DNA of 64,000 nucleotides, from assembly GCF_002944315.1 (NCBI RefSeq), contig NZ_CP024311.1, positions 4,098,446-4,162,445 of the forward strand. The letters are read 5' to 3'. The translations under genes were made by a program, and so were the position numbers. The stretch is from Rhizobium sp. NXC24. Its GTDB lineage: Bacteria > Pseudomonadota > Alphaproteobacteria > Rhizobiales > Rhizobiaceae. The notes under the pieces are model-generated. The model saw only the letters and a list, made by a program, of their open reading frames with translations, was not told where the DNA came from and made no database searches. Of the stretch, positions 47,000 through 57,473 are shown piece after piece (positions within the stretch are counted from its first letter, which is position 1; each line of letters begins with the position of its first letter).

Positions 47000-47078
47000 A
47001 TTCCGGCGCCAAAAAAATTCTGCTTCGTTCCGTCGATTGAAGTGAATTATCACTCGGTCATGTGTGGCGGCTTTTTGA

Positions 47079-49037
47079 TCAAGCCGCATCCGCCCTGTTC
47101 TGCCGGTTGGCGATCAGATCATCGACAACAGCGGGATCGGCCAGCGTTGAGGTATCGCCGAGTGCGCCGAAATCGTCTTCGGCGATCTTGCGCAGGATGC
47201 GGCGCATGATCTTGCCGGAGCGGGTTTTCGGCAGGCCCGGGGCGAACTGGATCTTGTCGGGCGAGGCGATCGGGCCGATTTGGGCACGAACATGTTTGAC
47301 GAGCTCCTGGCGCAACGCATCCGAACCCTCCTGACCCGCCATCAGCGTCACGTAGCAATAGATGCCCTGACCCTTGATCGCATGCGGATAGCCGACAACG
47401 GCGGCCTCCGAGACATGCTGGTGCGAGACGAGGGCCGATTCGACCTCGGCCGTGCCGAGGCGGTGACCGGAGACGTTCAGCACGTCGTCGACGCGGCCGG
47501 TGATCCAATAATAGCCGTCCTCGTCGCGCCGGCAGCCGTCGCCGGTGAAATATTTGCCCTTGTAGGTGGAGAAATAGGTCTGGATGAAGCGTTCGTGATC
47601 GCCGTAGACCGTGCGCATCTGGCCGGGCCAGCTATCGGCGATGACGAGATTGCCGTCGGCCGCCCCTTCCAGCAGATTGCCCTCATTGTCCACCAATTGC
47701 GGCTGGACGCCGAAGAACGGGGTCGTCGCCGAACCCGGCTTCAGGTCGGTCGCACCCGGCAATGGCGTGATCATGTGGCCGCCGGTCTCCGTCTGCCACC
47801 AGGTATCGACGATCGGGCAGCGGCCATCGCCGACGACGTTATAGTACCATTCCCAGACTTCCGGATTGATCGGCTCGCCGACCGTGCCGAGCAGGCGCAG
47901 GCTGGAGCGCGACGAGCGCTTGACGAACTGATCGCCGGCACCCATCAGCGAGCGGATCGCCGTCGGCGCCGTATAGAAGATATTGACCTTGTGCTTGTCG
48001 ATGACCTCCCAGAAGCGGCCCTGATCCGGGAAATTCGGCACGCCTTCGAACATCAGCGAGGTCGCGCCGTTCGCCAGCGGCCCGTAGACGATATAGGAAT
48101 GGCCGGTCACCCAGCCGACATCGGCCGTGCACCAGTAGATGTCGCCGGGATGATAATCGAAGACATATTCATGCGTCATCGCCGCATAGACAAGATAGCC
48201 GCCCGTCGTGTGCAGCACGCCCTTCGGCTTGCCGGTCGAACCCGACGTATAGAGGATGAACAGCGGGTCTTCCGCCTTCATCTTCGCCGGCGGGCAGTCC
48301 GGTTTCACCTTGGCGACCTCCTCGTGATACCAGAGATCGCGACCCGGCGCCCAACCGGTCTTGCCGCCGGTGCGGCGCACGACCAGCACCTTTTCCACGG
48401 TGACATAGTGCCGGCCGGCAATGTGGATCGCCGTATCGGTATTGTCCTTGAGCGGCACCGGCTTGCCACCGCGCAGGCCCTCGTCGCAGGTAATGACGAA
48501 GGTCGACTGGCAATCGATGATGCGGCCGGCCAGCGCCTCCGGGGAGAAACCACCGAAGACGACGGAGTGCACGGCGCCAATACGGGCGCAGGCAAGCATC
48601 GCATAGGCGGCCTCGGGGATCATCGGCACGTAGATGGTGACGCGATCGCCCTTCTTGACGCCCTGCTTCTTCAGGACATTCGCCAGCCGGCAGACATGCT
48701 CGTAGAGCTCGTTATAGGTGATCTTCTTGTCGATATAGGGATTGTCGCCCTCCCAGATGAAGGCCACGTCATCGCCGTGCTTCTTCAGGTGGCGGTCGAT
48801 GCAATTGTAAGAGACGTTGGTCAGTCCGTCTTCGAACCATTTGATTGAGACCTTGCCCGTGAAAGACGTGTTCTTGACCTTGGTGTAGGGCTTGAACCAG
48901 TCGATGCGTTCGCCGTGCTTGCCCCAGAACCTGTCGGGATCCTCGACGCTTTGCTTGTACCATTTCTGATATTTCGCCGCGTCGATCAAAGCGCGCGCTT
49001 GAACCGGCTTCGTCACCGGATGAATCTTTTCCGACAT
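47079..49037 (-). CDS. acs: Acetyl-CoA synthetase (AMP-forming)
   Basis: Activates acetate with ATP and CoA. The 652 residues contain the P-loop-like [27 protein letters not shown], the adenylate hinge [18 protein letters not shown], and the C-terminal [12 protein letters not shown]. The lysine of the last motif is acetylated in known enzymes to switch off activity. Of two adjacent ATGs I took 49037 (MSEKIHP), five bases after GAGGAGG. It is divergent from trcR, with 222 bases between. Confidence 0.97.
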   Translation of the reverse strand: MSEKIHPVTKPVQARALIDAAKYQKWYKQSVEDPDRFWGKHGERIDWFKPYTKVKNTSFTGKVSIKWFEDGLTNVSYNCIDRHLKKHGDDVAFIWEGDNPYIDKKITYNELYEHVCRLANVLKKQGVKKGDRVTIYVPMIPEAAYAMLACARIGAVHSVVFGGFSPEALAGRIIDCQSTFVITCDEGLRGGKPVPLKDNTDTAIHIAGRHYVTVEKVLVVRRTGGKTGWAPGRDLWYHEEVAKVKPDCPPAKMKAEDPLFILYTSGSTGKPKGVLHTTGGYLVYAAMTHEYVFDYHPGDIYWCTADVGWVTGHSYIVYGPLANGATSLMFEGVPNFPDQGRFWEVIDKHKVNIFYTAPTAIRSLMGAGDQFVKRSSRSSLRLLGTVGEPINPEVWEWYYNVVGDGRCPIVDTWWQTETGGHMITPLPGATDLKPGSATTPFFGVQPQLVDNEGNLLEGAADGNLVIADSWPGQMRTVYGDHERFIQTYFSTYKGKYFTGDGCRRDEDGYYWITGRVDDVLNVSGHRLGTAEVESALVSHQHVSEAAVVGYPHAIKGQGIYCYVTLMAGQEGSDALRQELVKHVRAQIGPIASPDKIQFAPGLPKTRSGKIMRRILRKIAEDDFGALGDTSTLADPAVVDDLIANRQNRADAA

Positions 49038-49153
49038 CATTTCCTCCTCAACCTTGGCACCCTCTATCGAGACTATGGGTGCTCATTCCGTGCCATCAAT
49101 AGCAGCTCAAGTTACGACAGCAATTAGACAAAGCGCATTTCATCGGCAAAGAA

Positions 49154-49181
49154 TTGCAATTCTGCAACGCTGCGGTTATAT
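49154..49181 (+). promoter_or_regulatory. Sigma-70-type promoter of trcR
   Basis: TTGCAA (49154-49159) and TTATAT (49176-49181) are 16 bases apart, about 80 bases before the start codon. Both hexamers are close to consensus. Confidence 0.55.
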
Positions 49182-49259
49182 AGGGCCATATTTCCCGGAC
49201 AATGTGGTGTTACACCCCGGACCGCGACACCGGCGCGGACTGACAGAAGGACTATATCC

Positions 49260-49967
49260 ATGGCTCAACAATTGCTCATGCCGAAGGCAACAGCCATCTG
49301 GCTTGTCGACAATACGGCCTTGTCGTTCGACCAGATTGCACAGTTCTGCAAGCTGCATCCGCTCGAAGTCAAGGCTATCGCCGATGGCGAAGCGGCACAG
49401 GGCATCAAGGGCCTCGACCCAATCGCCACCGGCCAGCTCTCGCGCGACGAAATTGCCCGCGCCGAAGCCAATCCGAACCACAAGCTGAAAATTTCCGAAC
49501 CGAAGGTTCGCGTGCCGGAATCCAAGCGTCGTGGCCCGCGCTACACGCCGGTTTCCAAGCGCCAGGATCGCCCGAACGCCATTCTCTGGCTGGTGCGCAA
49601 CCATCCGGAACTGAAGGACGCACAGATTTCCCGCCTCGTCGGAACCACCAAGTCGACCATCGAGCAGATCCGTGACCGCACGCACTGGAACTCGACGAAC
49701 TTGACGCCGATGGATCCGGTAACGCTCGGCCTCTGCAGCCAGATCGACCTCGACATGGAAGTCGAAAAGGCCGCCAAGGGCCGTCCGCTGCCGACAGCCG
49801 CCGAACTCGGCGCGACGCTGCAGCCGGCGCAGGAAACCGAGAAGCTCGGCTTCAGCTATGATCGCGATGAAGAGAAGGAAAAGGAAATCGACGCCGACGC
49901 CGTCTTCGCCAAGTTGAAGTCGCTGAAGTCCACCACGCCGGACGATGACGACGACGACCGTTATTGA
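49260..49967 (+). CDS. trcR: DUF1013 family protein, TrcR-type cell-cycle transcriptional regulator
   Basis: The 235-residue protein is highly conserved in alphaproteobacteria. The first half has a helix-turn-helix-like LVDNTALSFDQIAQFCKLHP and a second one at HPELKDAQISRLVGTTKSTI. The closing part is acidic (EEKEKEIDADAV, TPDDDDDD). The family name TrcR (cell cycle transcriptional regulator) is from established annotation; the regulon in rhizobia is unknown to me. A strong terminator follows. Confidence 0.88.
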   Translation: MAQQLLMPKATAIWLVDNTALSFDQIAQFCKLHPLEVKAIADGEAAQGIKGLDPIATGQLSRDEIARAEANPNHKLKISEPKVRVPESKRRGPRYTPVSKRQDRPNAILWLVRNHPELKDAQISRLVGTTKSTIEQIRDRTHWNSTNLTPMDPVTLGLCSQIDLDMEVEKAAKGRPLPTAAELGATLQPAQETEKLGFSYDRDEEKEKEIDADAVFAKLKSLKSTTPDDDDDDRY

Positions 49968-49995
49968 GACGCGATCAGCTCTCTAGCGAGTTCGA

Positions 49996-50025
49996 AGCCC
50001 CGGTTTTCACCGGGGCTTTCTTTTG
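49996..50025 (+). terminator. Intrinsic terminator of trcR
   Basis: AAGCCCCGG (49996-50004) pairs with CCGGGGCTT (50011-50019) around TTTTCA, followed by TCTTTT. It lies just before the end of the convergent YggS-type gene. Confidence 0.9.
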
Positions 50026-50029
50026 GGCC

Positions 50030-50689
50030 TCACCGAGCTCCGAAAATCGCCGACCCAATGCGAACGCTCGTAGCGCCGAAAGCCACGGCAATCTCATAGT
50101 CGCTCGACATGCCCATGGAGAGTTTCTCGACCCCGCTCTTCTTGGCTAGCTTGGCGAGCAACGCGAAATGCGGCCCAGGATTCTCATCCGCTGGCGGTAT
50201 GCACATCAGTCCCTCGATCGAAAGTCCAAGCTCCTTCCGGCAGAAATCGACGAAGGCGGTCGTATCGTCCGGCGCAATCCCGGCCTTTTGCGGCTCCAGC
50301 CCGGTATTGACCTGCACATAAAGCCTCAGCACCTTGCCCTGCCGTTTCATTTCATCGGCGAGGGCGCGGGCGATCTTTTCGCGATCCACCGTTTCGATGA
50401 CGTCGAACAAGGCCACGGCATCCGCCGCCTTGTTCGATTGCAGCGGCCCGATCAGATGCAGCTCGATCTCGGGCGTTTCCGCCTTGAGCAGCGGCCACTT
50501 GCCTTGGCTTTCCTGCACACGGTTTTCCCCGAACACCCGCTGGCCGGCCGAAATGGCAGGGCGAATCGCTTCGGCATCGAAGGTCTTGGAAACGGCGACG
50601 AGCTGCACGGCACCCGCCGGTCGACCGGCTTGATGCTCCGCTGCAGCGATATGGGCACGAACCGCGTTCAACCGCTCTTGAAGTTCCAT
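50030..50689 (-). CDS. YggS/PLPBP family pyridoxal 5-phosphate-binding protein
   Basis: Binds PLP and keeps B6 vitamers and amino-acid pools balanced; no enzymatic activity is established. The 219 residues have the PLP lysine K35 in VAVSKTFDAEAI, GENRVQESQGKW, HLIGPLQSNKA, the IETVDREKIA stretch, and the phosphate-binding SMGMSSDYEIAVAFGATSVR close to the end. The start at 50689 follows GAGGTGAAAAG; the very long upstream frame is not supported. It is divergent from leuS. Confidence 0.93.
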   Translation of the reverse strand: MELQERLNAVRAHIAAAEHQAGRPAGAVQLVAVSKTFDAEAIRPAISAGQRVFGENRVQESQGKWPLLKAETPEIELHLIGPLQSNKAADAVALFDVIETVDREKIARALADEMKRQGKVLRLYVQVNTGLEPQKAGIAPDDTTAFVDFCRKELGLSIEGLMCIPPADENPGPHFALLAKLAKKSGVEKLSMGMSSDYEIAVAFGATSVRIGSAIFGAR

Positions 50690-50890
50690 CTTTTCACCTC
50701 GATATTGACGCCTGTTCCTTGAGACTTTGCAGTAATGAGGCAGGCGGCCTTTGCCAAGGGCCGATGCCACAGAATCCGGCTTTGCTTTGCAAGATAAAGC
50801 ACTTGCCGCACCCGCTAAACTTGACGCTTGGTTGGTTTCGTGATGAAGGTCACGGCCAACTCCCCATGATTTTCTGGAATACAAGATCAG

Positions 50891-53521
50891 ATGGCTACCG
50901 AACGTTATAATCCGCGCGATGCCGAGCCTCGCTGGCAGCAGAAATGGAACGAGGAAAAGGTCTTCCTCACTGACAACGCCGATCCGCGCGAGAAATATTA
51001 CGTCCTCGAGATGTTCCCCTATCCGTCGGGCCGCATCCATATGGGCCATGTGCGCAACTATGCCATGGGTGACGTCGTCGCCCGCTACAAGCGCGCCCGT
51101 GGCTACAACGTCTTGCATCCGATGGGCTGGGACGCCTTCGGCATGCCGGCGGAAAACGCCGCCCGCGACAACAAAGTGCATCCGAAGGAATGGACCTACC
51201 AGAACATCGCCTCGATGAAGGCGCAGTTGAAGGCCATGGGCCTGTCGCTGGACTGGAGCCGCGAATTCGCCACCTGCGACGTCGACTATTACCATCGCCA
51301 GCAGATGCTCTTCATCGACATGATGGAGAAGGGCCTGGTTTACCGCAAGAAGTCCAAGGTCAACTGGGACCCGGTCGACAACACAGTGCTCGCCAACGAG
51401 CAGGTCATCGACGGCCGCGGCTGGCGCTCCGGCGCGCTGGTCGAACAGCGCGAGCTGACGCAATGGTTCTTCAAGATCACCGAATTCAGCCAGGACCTGC
51501 TGGACGCGCTGGATACGCTCGACCATTGGCCGGAAAAAGTGCGGCTGATGCAGAAGAACTGGATCGGCCGTTCCGAAGGCCTGACGATTCGTTGGGAAAT
51601 CGTGCTAGAAACCTCGCCCAACTCTGAACGCGAAATTACCGTCTATACCACGCGTCCGGACACCTTGTTCGGCGCCTCATTCCTGGCGATTTCGGCCGAC
51701 CACCCGCTGGCGAAGGAAGCGGCAGCGGTGAATCCGGCTATCGATGCCTTCTGCGAAGAATGCCGCCGCGCCGGCACCTCGCTTGCCGCATTGGAAACCA
51801 CCGAGAAGAAGGGCATGGACATGGGTATCCGCGTCCGCCATCCGCTCGACCCGTCCTGGGAGCTGCCGGTCTATATCGCCAATTTCGTGCTGATGGATTA
51901 TGGCACCGGCGCCATCTTCGGCTGCCCCTCCGGTGACCAGCGCGACCTGGATTTCGCCCGTAAATACGGCCTGCCGGTCGTGCCCGTCGTCATGCCGAGG
52001 GATGGTGACGCCGCAAGCTTCAGCATCGACGATGTCGCCTATGATGGCGACGGCGTCATGATCAATTCGCGCTTCCTCGACGGCATGAGCATTGAAGAAG
52101 CTTTTGAGACGGTGGCGACGAAATTGTCGGCGACAAGCCTCGGCAATGCGCCGCAGGCCGAGCGCAAGGTGAATTTCCGCCTGCGCGACTGGGGCATCTC
52201 GCGCCAGCGCTATTGGGGCTGCCCGATCCCGGTCATCCATTGCGAGGATTGCGGCGTCCTGCCAGTGCCGAAGCAGGATCTGCCGGTGAAGCTGCCGGAC
52301 GATGTCACCTTCGACCAGCCGGGCAATCCGCTCGACCGCCATCCGACATGGCGGCATGTCGCCTGCCCGCAGTGCGGCAAGGATGCCCGCCGGGAAACCG
52401 ACACCATGGATACCTTCGTCGATTCTAGCTGGTACTACACTCGCTTCACGGCACCTTGGGAAAATGAGCCCACCGACAAAGCGGCCGCTGATCGCTGGCT
52501 GCCCGTCGATCAATATATTGGCGGCATCGAGCATGCGATCCTGCATCTGCTCTATTCCCGCTTCTTCACCCGCGCCATGCGCGAAACCGGTCATGTCGCG
52601 GCCAAGGAACCTTTCAAGGGCCTGTTCACCCAGGGTATGGTCGTTCACGAGACCTATAGCCGTGGCAATGGCCTGACGCGCGAATGGGTATCGCCAGCCG
52701 ACATCCGCATCGAGGAAACCGACGGTCAGCGCCGCGCGACATTGCTGTCGAGCGGCGAAGAGATAACCATCGGCGCAATCGAGAAAATGTCGAAATCGAA
52801 GAAGAACGTCGTCGACCCCGACGATATCATCGCCTCCTACGGCGCCGATACGGCTCGTTTCTTCGTGCTGTCCGATTCGCCGCCCGACCGTGACGTTATC
52901 TGGTCGGAAGCGGGTGTCGAGGGCGCGCATCGTTTCACGCAGCGCATGTGGCGCTTGGTGTCGGAGGCCGCTGACGCGCTGAAGACCGTCAGCGCGACTC
53001 CGGCTAAAGAAGGCAGCGCGCTGGCGATCTCACAGGTCGCCCATCGCACGCTGAAAGCGGTTCAGGGCGATTATGATAAGCTCGCCTTCAACAAGGCCGT
53101 CGCGCGCATCTATGAATTCGTCAACACATTGGCTGCTCCGCTGGCCAAGGTCGCCGCTGGCGACACGGATGCCAGCTATCGTTCCGCCGTTCGTGAAGCG
53201 GTCGAGATTCTCATCGCATTGGTCGCACCGATCACGCCGCATCTGGCCGAGGAATGCTCGACAGCGCTCGGCAATGCGCATCTGGTCGCCGTGAGCGCTT
53301 GGCCGCGCTACGACGAAGTGCTCGTCGTCGAGAATGAGATCGTGTATCCGGTGCAGATTAACGGCAAAAAGCGCGCCGAATTGACAATTGCGCGCGATGC
53401 AGATCAGAATGCCGTGCAAGAGGCTGTACTCGCCCTGGATGCCGTCGCAAGCGCATTGAATGGTCAGGCGCCAAAGAAGATCATCGTCGTTCCACAGAGG
53501 ATCGTGAACATTGTCGTCTGA
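50891..53521 (+). CDS. leuS: Leucyl-tRNA synthetase
   Basis: Charges tRNA-Leu. The 876 residues include the HIGH-type motif [10 protein letters not shown] (about 44-53), the editing (CP1) insertion with [11 protein letters not shown] and [18 protein letters not shown], and KMSKSKKN before [14 protein letters not shown]. The C-terminal anticodon and tRNA-binding parts end at [10 protein letters not shown]. The last 11 bases overlap the start of lptE, so leuS-lptE-holA is probably one operon. Confidence 0.98.
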   Translation: MATERYNPRDAEPRWQQKWNEEKVFLTDNADPREKYYVLEMFPYPSGRIHMGHVRNYAMGDVVARYKRARGYNVLHPMGWDAFGMPAENAARDNKVHPKEWTYQNIASMKAQLKAMGLSLDWSREFATCDVDYYHRQQMLFIDMMEKGLVYRKKSKVNWDPVDNTVLANEQVIDGRGWRSGALVEQRELTQWFFKITEFSQDLLDALDTLDHWPEKVRLMQKNWIGRSEGLTIRWEIVLETSPNSEREITVYTTRPDTLFGASFLAISADHPLAKEAAAVNPAIDAFCEECRRAGTSLAALETTEKKGMDMGIRVRHPLDPSWELPVYIANFVLMDYGTGAIFGCPSGDQRDLDFARKYGLPVVPVVMPRDGDAASFSIDDVAYDGDGVMINSRFLDGMSIEEAFETVATKLSATSLGNAPQAERKVNFRLRDWGISRQRYWGCPIPVIHCEDCGVLPVPKQDLPVKLPDDVTFDQPGNPLDRHPTWRHVACPQCGKDARRETDTMDTFVDSSWYYTRFTAPWENEPTDKAAADRWLPVDQYIGGIEHAILHLLYSRFFTRAMRETGHVAAKEPFKGLFTQGMVVHETYSRGNGLTREWVSPADIRIEETDGQRRATLLSSGEEITIGAIEKMSKSKKNVVDPDDIIASYGADTARFFVLSDSPPDRDVIWSEAGVEGAHRFTQRMWRLVSEAADALKTVSATPAKEGSALAISQVAHRTLKAVQGDYDKLAFNKAVARIYEFVNTLAAPLAKVAAGDTDASYRSAVREAVEILIALVAPITPHLAEECSTALGNAHLVAVSAWPRYDEVLVVENEIVYPVQINGKKRAELTIARDADQNAVQEAVLALDAVASALNGQAPKKIIVVPQRIVNIVV

Positions 53522-54032
53522 TAGTCTTTTCAAGCTCGCTCGCGCTGCAGGCGTTGCGTCTCTGGTTGCCGTTGCCAGTCTTTTGTCCTCATGCCAGGTC
53601 AAGCCGCTTTACGCGGAGAGTACCGGCGTGACGCAGAAGCTCGCGGACGTTGCCTTTTCCGACGCCGGTTCGCGCGTCGGTCAGCAGGTTCGCAATCAAT
53701 TGATCTTCATCGCCGGCCGCGGCGCCGGCGAAACGAAGACCCCGAAATATACGGTCGATCTGAGCGTTAGCTCCGGCACGGGCGGCGTTCTCTACCTGCC
53801 GTCCTCCGATACGTCGGCCGCAGGCCGCACGACGGTGACGGCATCGTTCACCCTCAAGGATGCCAGCGATGGCAAGGTTCTGAAATCCGGTAGCCGCTCA
53901 GTCACGTCGCTGGTGGACTTCCCAACTCAGGAATTCGCCAAGGCACGCGCCATCCGCGATTCTGAAGACCGCGCAGCCCGCGAAGTTGCCGAGCTGGTAG
54001 GCGCCGACATCGCTGCGGCGCTTAGCCGTTAA
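53511..54032 (+). CDS. lptE: LPS assembly lipoprotein LptE
   Basis: LptE plugs the outer-membrane LptD barrel that inserts lipopolysaccharide. The 173-residue product has a lipoprotein signal with C28 in LLSSC, then VKPLYAES, typical for alphaproteobacterial LptE. Beta-strand-rich parts ([37 protein letters not shown]) and an amphipathic helix at the end follow. The start is TTG 53511 within the leuS 3' end, with AGAGGA before it. Confidence 0.9.
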   Translation: MSSDSLFKLARAAGVASLVAVASLLSSCQVKPLYAESTGVTQKLADVAFSDAGSRVGQQVRNQLIFIAGRGAGETKTPKYTVDLSVSSGTGGVLYLPSSDTSAAGRTTVTASFTLKDASDGKVLKSGSRSVTSLVDFPTQEFAKARAIRDSEDRAAREVAELVGADIAAALSR

Positions 54033-54046
54033 TATGAGCGCGCGGC

Positions 54047-55084
54047 ATGGCGGAAATCAAATCCCACGAGTTTGACGGATTTCTCCAAAACGCCGCGCGC
54101 AGCTACCGCCTCTTTGTCATCTACGGCCCTGACCGCGGCCTTGTCTCCGAGCGGGCAGGGCAGATCGCCGGCAAGACCGGCGTTGATCTGAACGACCCTT
54201 TTTCCCTGATCAAGCTCGATGTGAGCGATCTCCAAAACGATGCCGGCCGCCTGCTCGATGAGGTCAATGCTATCGGCCTTTTCGGCGGTGAAAAGCTGGT
54301 GTGGATCCGCGGTGCCGCCAACGAAAAGGCTCTCGTCGATTCGCTGCAGATTATTGCCAATAATCCGCCGGATGCCAGTTTTGTCATTGTCGAGGGCGGT
54401 GATCTGAAGAAGGGCTCCAGCCTTCGCAAGGTGGCAGAGACTTCCAAAGCTGTCGCAACTATTCCGTGCTATACCGACGACATTCGCGCGCTGAACAGCC
54501 TCATCGATGTGGAGCTGGCCAACGAAAATCTGCGCATCACACCGGCGGCGCGTCAAATCCTGTTAGAGTTTCTCGGCGGCGATCGCATCGCTTCGCGCAA
54601 CGAAGTCCGTAAACTGGCGCTTTATTGCCGCGGGCAGGGGACAATTGAAGAGGATCACGTCACCGATATCATCGGCGATGCCAGCGCCATTTCGGCAGAT
54701 GACGCGGTGGATGCCATTCTCAAAGGCGATTCCGAAGCTTTTCTGCATGCCATGCAAAAAATCGCGTCTTCCAAAACACCGATGTTTCTCGTGCTTCAGG
54801 GTTGTCTGAGACAATTTCAGTTGCTGGACATGATGCGGACGGAAATGGACGAAAAGCGCGTGCCGCCGGCACAGGTCATGCAGACACTCGGCCGGCACCT
54901 GCACTTCCGCCGTAAGCCGATCATCGAACAGGCCCTCAAGAGCTGGACGGCGCCGGCAATCGCGCGGGAAATGAACAGATTGCAGGCCGCCATTCTTCAA
55001 ACGCGGCAACGCGCCAGTCTGGAAGACACAATCGCCACCCAGACGCTGCTGGCAACCACGCTGCAATCGGCCCGCAAGGGCTGA
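54047..55084 (+). CDS. holA: DNA polymerase III subunit delta
   Basis: HolA is the clamp-loader wrench that opens the beta sliding clamp. The 345 residues fit the delta family: FLQNAARSYRLFVIYGPDRGLVSE with a degenerate Walker-like region, SLFGGEKLVWIR-like GLFGGEKLVWIRG, and a helical C-terminal domain with LQGCLRQFQLLDMMR and HFRRKPIIEQALKSW. It lies 14 bases after lptE. The stop is 15 bases from that of the convergent parB. Confidence 0.93.
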   Translation: MAEIKSHEFDGFLQNAARSYRLFVIYGPDRGLVSERAGQIAGKTGVDLNDPFSLIKLDVSDLQNDAGRLLDEVNAIGLFGGEKLVWIRGAANEKALVDSLQIIANNPPDASFVIVEGGDLKKGSSLRKVAETSKAVATIPCYTDDIRALNSLIDVELANENLRITPAARQILLEFLGGDRIASRNEVRKLALYCRGQGTIEEDHVTDIIGDASAISADDAVDAILKGDSEAFLHAMQKIASSKTPMFLVLQGCLRQFQLLDMMRTEMDEKRVPPAQVMQTLGRHLHFRRKPIIEQALKSWTAPAIAREMNRLQAAILQTRQRASLEDTIATQTLLATTLQSARKG

Positions 55085-55099
55085 CTGACGCGAAACCGC

Positions 55100-55984
55100 T
55101 CAACGCCGCTCCAGCAGCCGGCAAATCTCTTCGAGCTGCTCCAGGGTCTTGTAGGAGATCTTCACCTGACCGCCGCTGCCACGATGATTGATCGCGACGT
55201 CCAGCCCCAGCGTGTCGGATAATGTTCTTTCCAACGCCAGCGTATCGGAATCCTTCTCGTCCTTGCGAGCGCTTACGGGGCGGGGATCGTTCTGAGCCTT
55301 GATATCGTTCTGCGCCAGCCGCTCGGCATCACGCACCGACATTCCCTTGGAAACAATCGTCCGAGCAAGTGCTGCCGGATCGGAAGTCGAAACCAGCGCG
55401 CGTGCATGGCCGGCCGATAGACTACCGCCGGCGAGCATGTCGCGAACCGGTTCCGGCAGCTTCAGCAGGCGCAGCGAATTGGCGACATGACTGCGGCTTT
55501 TGCCAATGATCTCGCCAAGGTCATTCTGCGTATAGCCATGTTCGGCTATCAACTGCTCGTAGCCCAGCGCTTCTTCCAAAGGATTGAGATCGGCGCGCTG
55601 AACATTTTCAACGATGGCGATTTCCAGAGCGGTTTTGTCATCAACATCGCGCACGATAACGGGAATTTCGATCAGGCCGGCCAGTTGCGCCGCGCGCCAG
55701 CGTCTTTCTCCGGCTATGATTTCATAGCGATCGACCGAGACCGTACGCACGACCACGGGCTGAACGATGCCGTGCTGTCGGATTGAGCTGGCAAGATCGT
55801 GCAGCTCGGTTTCGTCGAAATAGCGACGCGGATTCTTTGGGTTGCGGCTGATGAATTCGATTGGCACCATGCGATCCGGATTGACGCCCGGCTTGCCGGC
55901 GTCCACCGGCGTCGGCTGATCCATCTCTCCGATGAGAGCGGCCAAGCCGCGGCCGAGACGCCGTTTCGAAACATCATCATTCAT
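55100..55984 (-). CDS. parB: Chromosome partitioning protein ParB
   Basis: ParB binds parS, spreads as a CTP-dependent clamp and positions the origin with ParA. The 294 residues have the N-terminal CTPase part with EIIAGERRWRAAQLAG (the GERRxRA motif), the helix-turn-helix LGEIIGKSRSHVANSLRLLK, and the C-terminal dimerisation domain. MNDDVSKRRLGRGLAAL at the start is the ParA-interacting stretch. It follows parA after 31 bases. Five parS-like sites occur in the window. Confidence 0.97.
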   Translation of the reverse strand: MNDDVSKRRLGRGLAALIGEMDQPTPVDAGKPGVNPDRMVPIEFISRNPKNPRRYFDETELHDLASSIRQHGIVQPVVVRTVSVDRYEIIAGERRWRAAQLAGLIEIPVIVRDVDDKTALEIAIVENVQRADLNPLEEALGYEQLIAEHGYTQNDLGEIIGKSRSHVANSLRLLKLPEPVRDMLAGGSLSAGHARALVSTSDPAALARTIVSKGMSVRDAERLAQNDIKAQNDPRPVSARKDEKDSDTLALERTLSDTLGLDVAINHRGSGGQVKISYKTLEQLEEICRLLERR

Positions 55985-56015
55985 CGCAATTACTCACTTC
56001 AGAACAAACAATAGA

Positions 56016-56810
56016 TCAGGCGGCTGCCTTACGCTGCCGCTCCCGCTGGATCACTTCCGACGCCAGTTGCAGATAGGCTTGACTGCCGGCGCATTTTAGA
56101 TCGTAAAGGATCGCCGGCTTGCCATAAGAGGGCGCTTCAGATACGCGAACATTGCGCGGTATCAACGTATGGTAGACCTTCTCGCCCAAATGCGTGCGCA
56201 CATCATTGACGACCTGCTGCGCAAGATTGTTGCGGGAATCAAACATGGTTAAGACAATACCCTGAATATCGAGCAGGGGATTGACGGTGCGGCGCACCTG
56301 ATCGACGGTTTCCAGCAACTGGCTGAGACCTTCCAGCGCAAAGAATTCGCACTGCAGCGGCACCAGAACCGAATGGGCGGCCGCCATGGCGTTCATGGTC
56401 AGCAGGTTGAACGAGGGCGGGCAATCGACCAGGATGTAGGAAAAAGCGGTAGCCGCGCCATTCAGCGCGCGGCGCAGCCGGAAGACACGATCGGACTGTT
56501 GAGCGATTTCCATCTCAATCCCAAGCAAATCCATCGTCGAGGGAATGATGTAGAGATTGGGGACAGCCGTTTCCTGAACCGTATCAAGAATCGTATGGGT
56601 CCCGACCAGGAGATCATAGGACGACAGTTTTCGATCCCGCCGTTCGATGCCCAGGCCGGTGCTGGCGTTGCCTTGCGGATCGAGGTCGACGATCAAGACC
56701 CGCTCGCCGATAGCGGCTAGGGCCGTGGCTAAGTTGATCGCAGTGGTTGTCTTGCCGACGCCACCCTTTTGATTTGCGATAGTAATAATCCGGTTTCGCT
56801 CGCCGATCAT
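56016..56810 (-). CDS. parA: Chromosome partitioning ATPase ParA
   Basis: ParA forms a nucleoid-bound ATP gradient that moves ParB-parS complexes. The 264-residue product has the deviant Walker A KGGVGKTTT about 15 residues in, VDLDPQGNAST, and the Walker B YILVDCPPSFNLLT. ATG 56810 (MIGERNRIITIANQ) is the natural start; the upstream open stretch lacks family sequence. It follows rsmG after 20 bases in the rsmG-parA-parB operon. Confidence 0.97.
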   Translation of the reverse strand: MIGERNRIITIANQKGGVGKTTTAINLATALAAIGERVLIVDLDPQGNASTGLGIERRDRKLSSYDLLVGTHTILDTVQETAVPNLYIIPSTMDLLGIEMEIAQQSDRVFRLRRALNGAATAFSYILVDCPPSFNLLTMNAMAAAHSVLVPLQCEFFALEGLSQLLETVDQVRRTVNPLLDIQGIVLTMFDSRNNLAQQVVNDVRTHLGEKVYHTLIPRNVRVSEAPSYGKPAILYDLKCAGSQAYLQLASEVIQRERQRKAAA

Positions 56811-56830
56811 TGCCGCATATCCAATTATGG

Positions 56831-57448
56831 TTAAATTCGACGTCGAGGGCGATTTAACTCCAAAATAACAGAATCTCGCTCGACCACACTGTTGTGTTTT
56901 ACCAGATCGAATTCCCACCGACCACGGGCTTTCTCGACTTCACGCTCGTAATCCCGGCCTTTATGCAGCAGCAAACGGATATTTTCGTTGCGTTCCGCCC
57001 AAGGCGCTGCGTAGTCCAGCAACACATCCAGCTCGGCCAGCGCTCTTGCCGAGATCACCTCGCAGTGACGAATGACCTTCGGCGCTTCCTCGATACGGAT
57101 GGCGTGGACGGCGCCGAGAGCCTCGCATTCCCTGAGGCAAACCCGCAGAAACGCAGCCTTTTTCTGATTGCTCTCCACCAGATCGACATGTCCATCGGCC
57201 TGTTCCGCCAGTAGAATGGCGGTAATGATGCCGGGAAAACCGCCGCCGCTACCGAGGTCAACCCATCGGGCTGGTTTCGGATGAAGTTGAAAGATCTGTG
57301 CGCTATCGGCAATATGTCTTTGCCAGAGATCGTTGATCGTCGAGGGCGCCACCAGATTAATGGTCTTCGCCCACTTCTGAAACAGCTCAGCAAAATGCTG
57401 CAAGCGTCCCTGTGTTTCACGTGAAACACGCACACCGTTTAATTCCAT
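56831..57448 (-). CDS. rsmG: 16S rRNA (guanine527-N7)-methyltransferase RsmG (GidB)
   Basis: Methylates G527 in the 16S 530 loop. The 205 residues include the SAM loop [27 protein letters not shown] and the [13 protein letters not shown] stretch. The start ATG 57448 gives [13 protein letters not shown]. The codons for VSRET are made of a perfect parS site, so the coding and segregation signals share DNA. It is the third gene of a reverse cluster after mnmE and mnmG. Confidence 0.96.
   Translation of the reverse strand: MELNGVRVSRETQGRLQHFAELFQKWAKTINLVAPSTINDLWQRHIADSAQIFQLHPKPARWVDLGSGGGFPGIITAILLAEQADGHVDLVESNQKKAAFLRVCLRECEALGAVHAIRIEEAPKVIRHCEVISARALAELDVLLDYAAPWAERNENIRLLLHKGRDYEREVEKARGRWEFDLVKHNSVVERDSVILELNRPRRRI
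57413..57428. other. parS: parS site 3, perfect, inside rsmG
   Basis: TGTTTCACGTGAAACA, 16 of 16 bases of the bacterial parS consensus, lying within codons 7-12 or so of rsmG and 1.4 kb from the parB start. Strongest ParB site expected in the window. Confidence 0.9.
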
Positions 57449-57473
57449 GGCAGGACTCTCACACCTTGCAATA

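Noticed and set aside
47280..48848. 522-codon forward frame antisense to acs
   Set aside because: Shadow frame without domain or ribosome binding site.
50030..51526. 498-codon frame extending the YggS-type gene upstream
   Set aside because: The extension is antisense to leuS; the family starts at 50689 behind a strong ribosome binding site.
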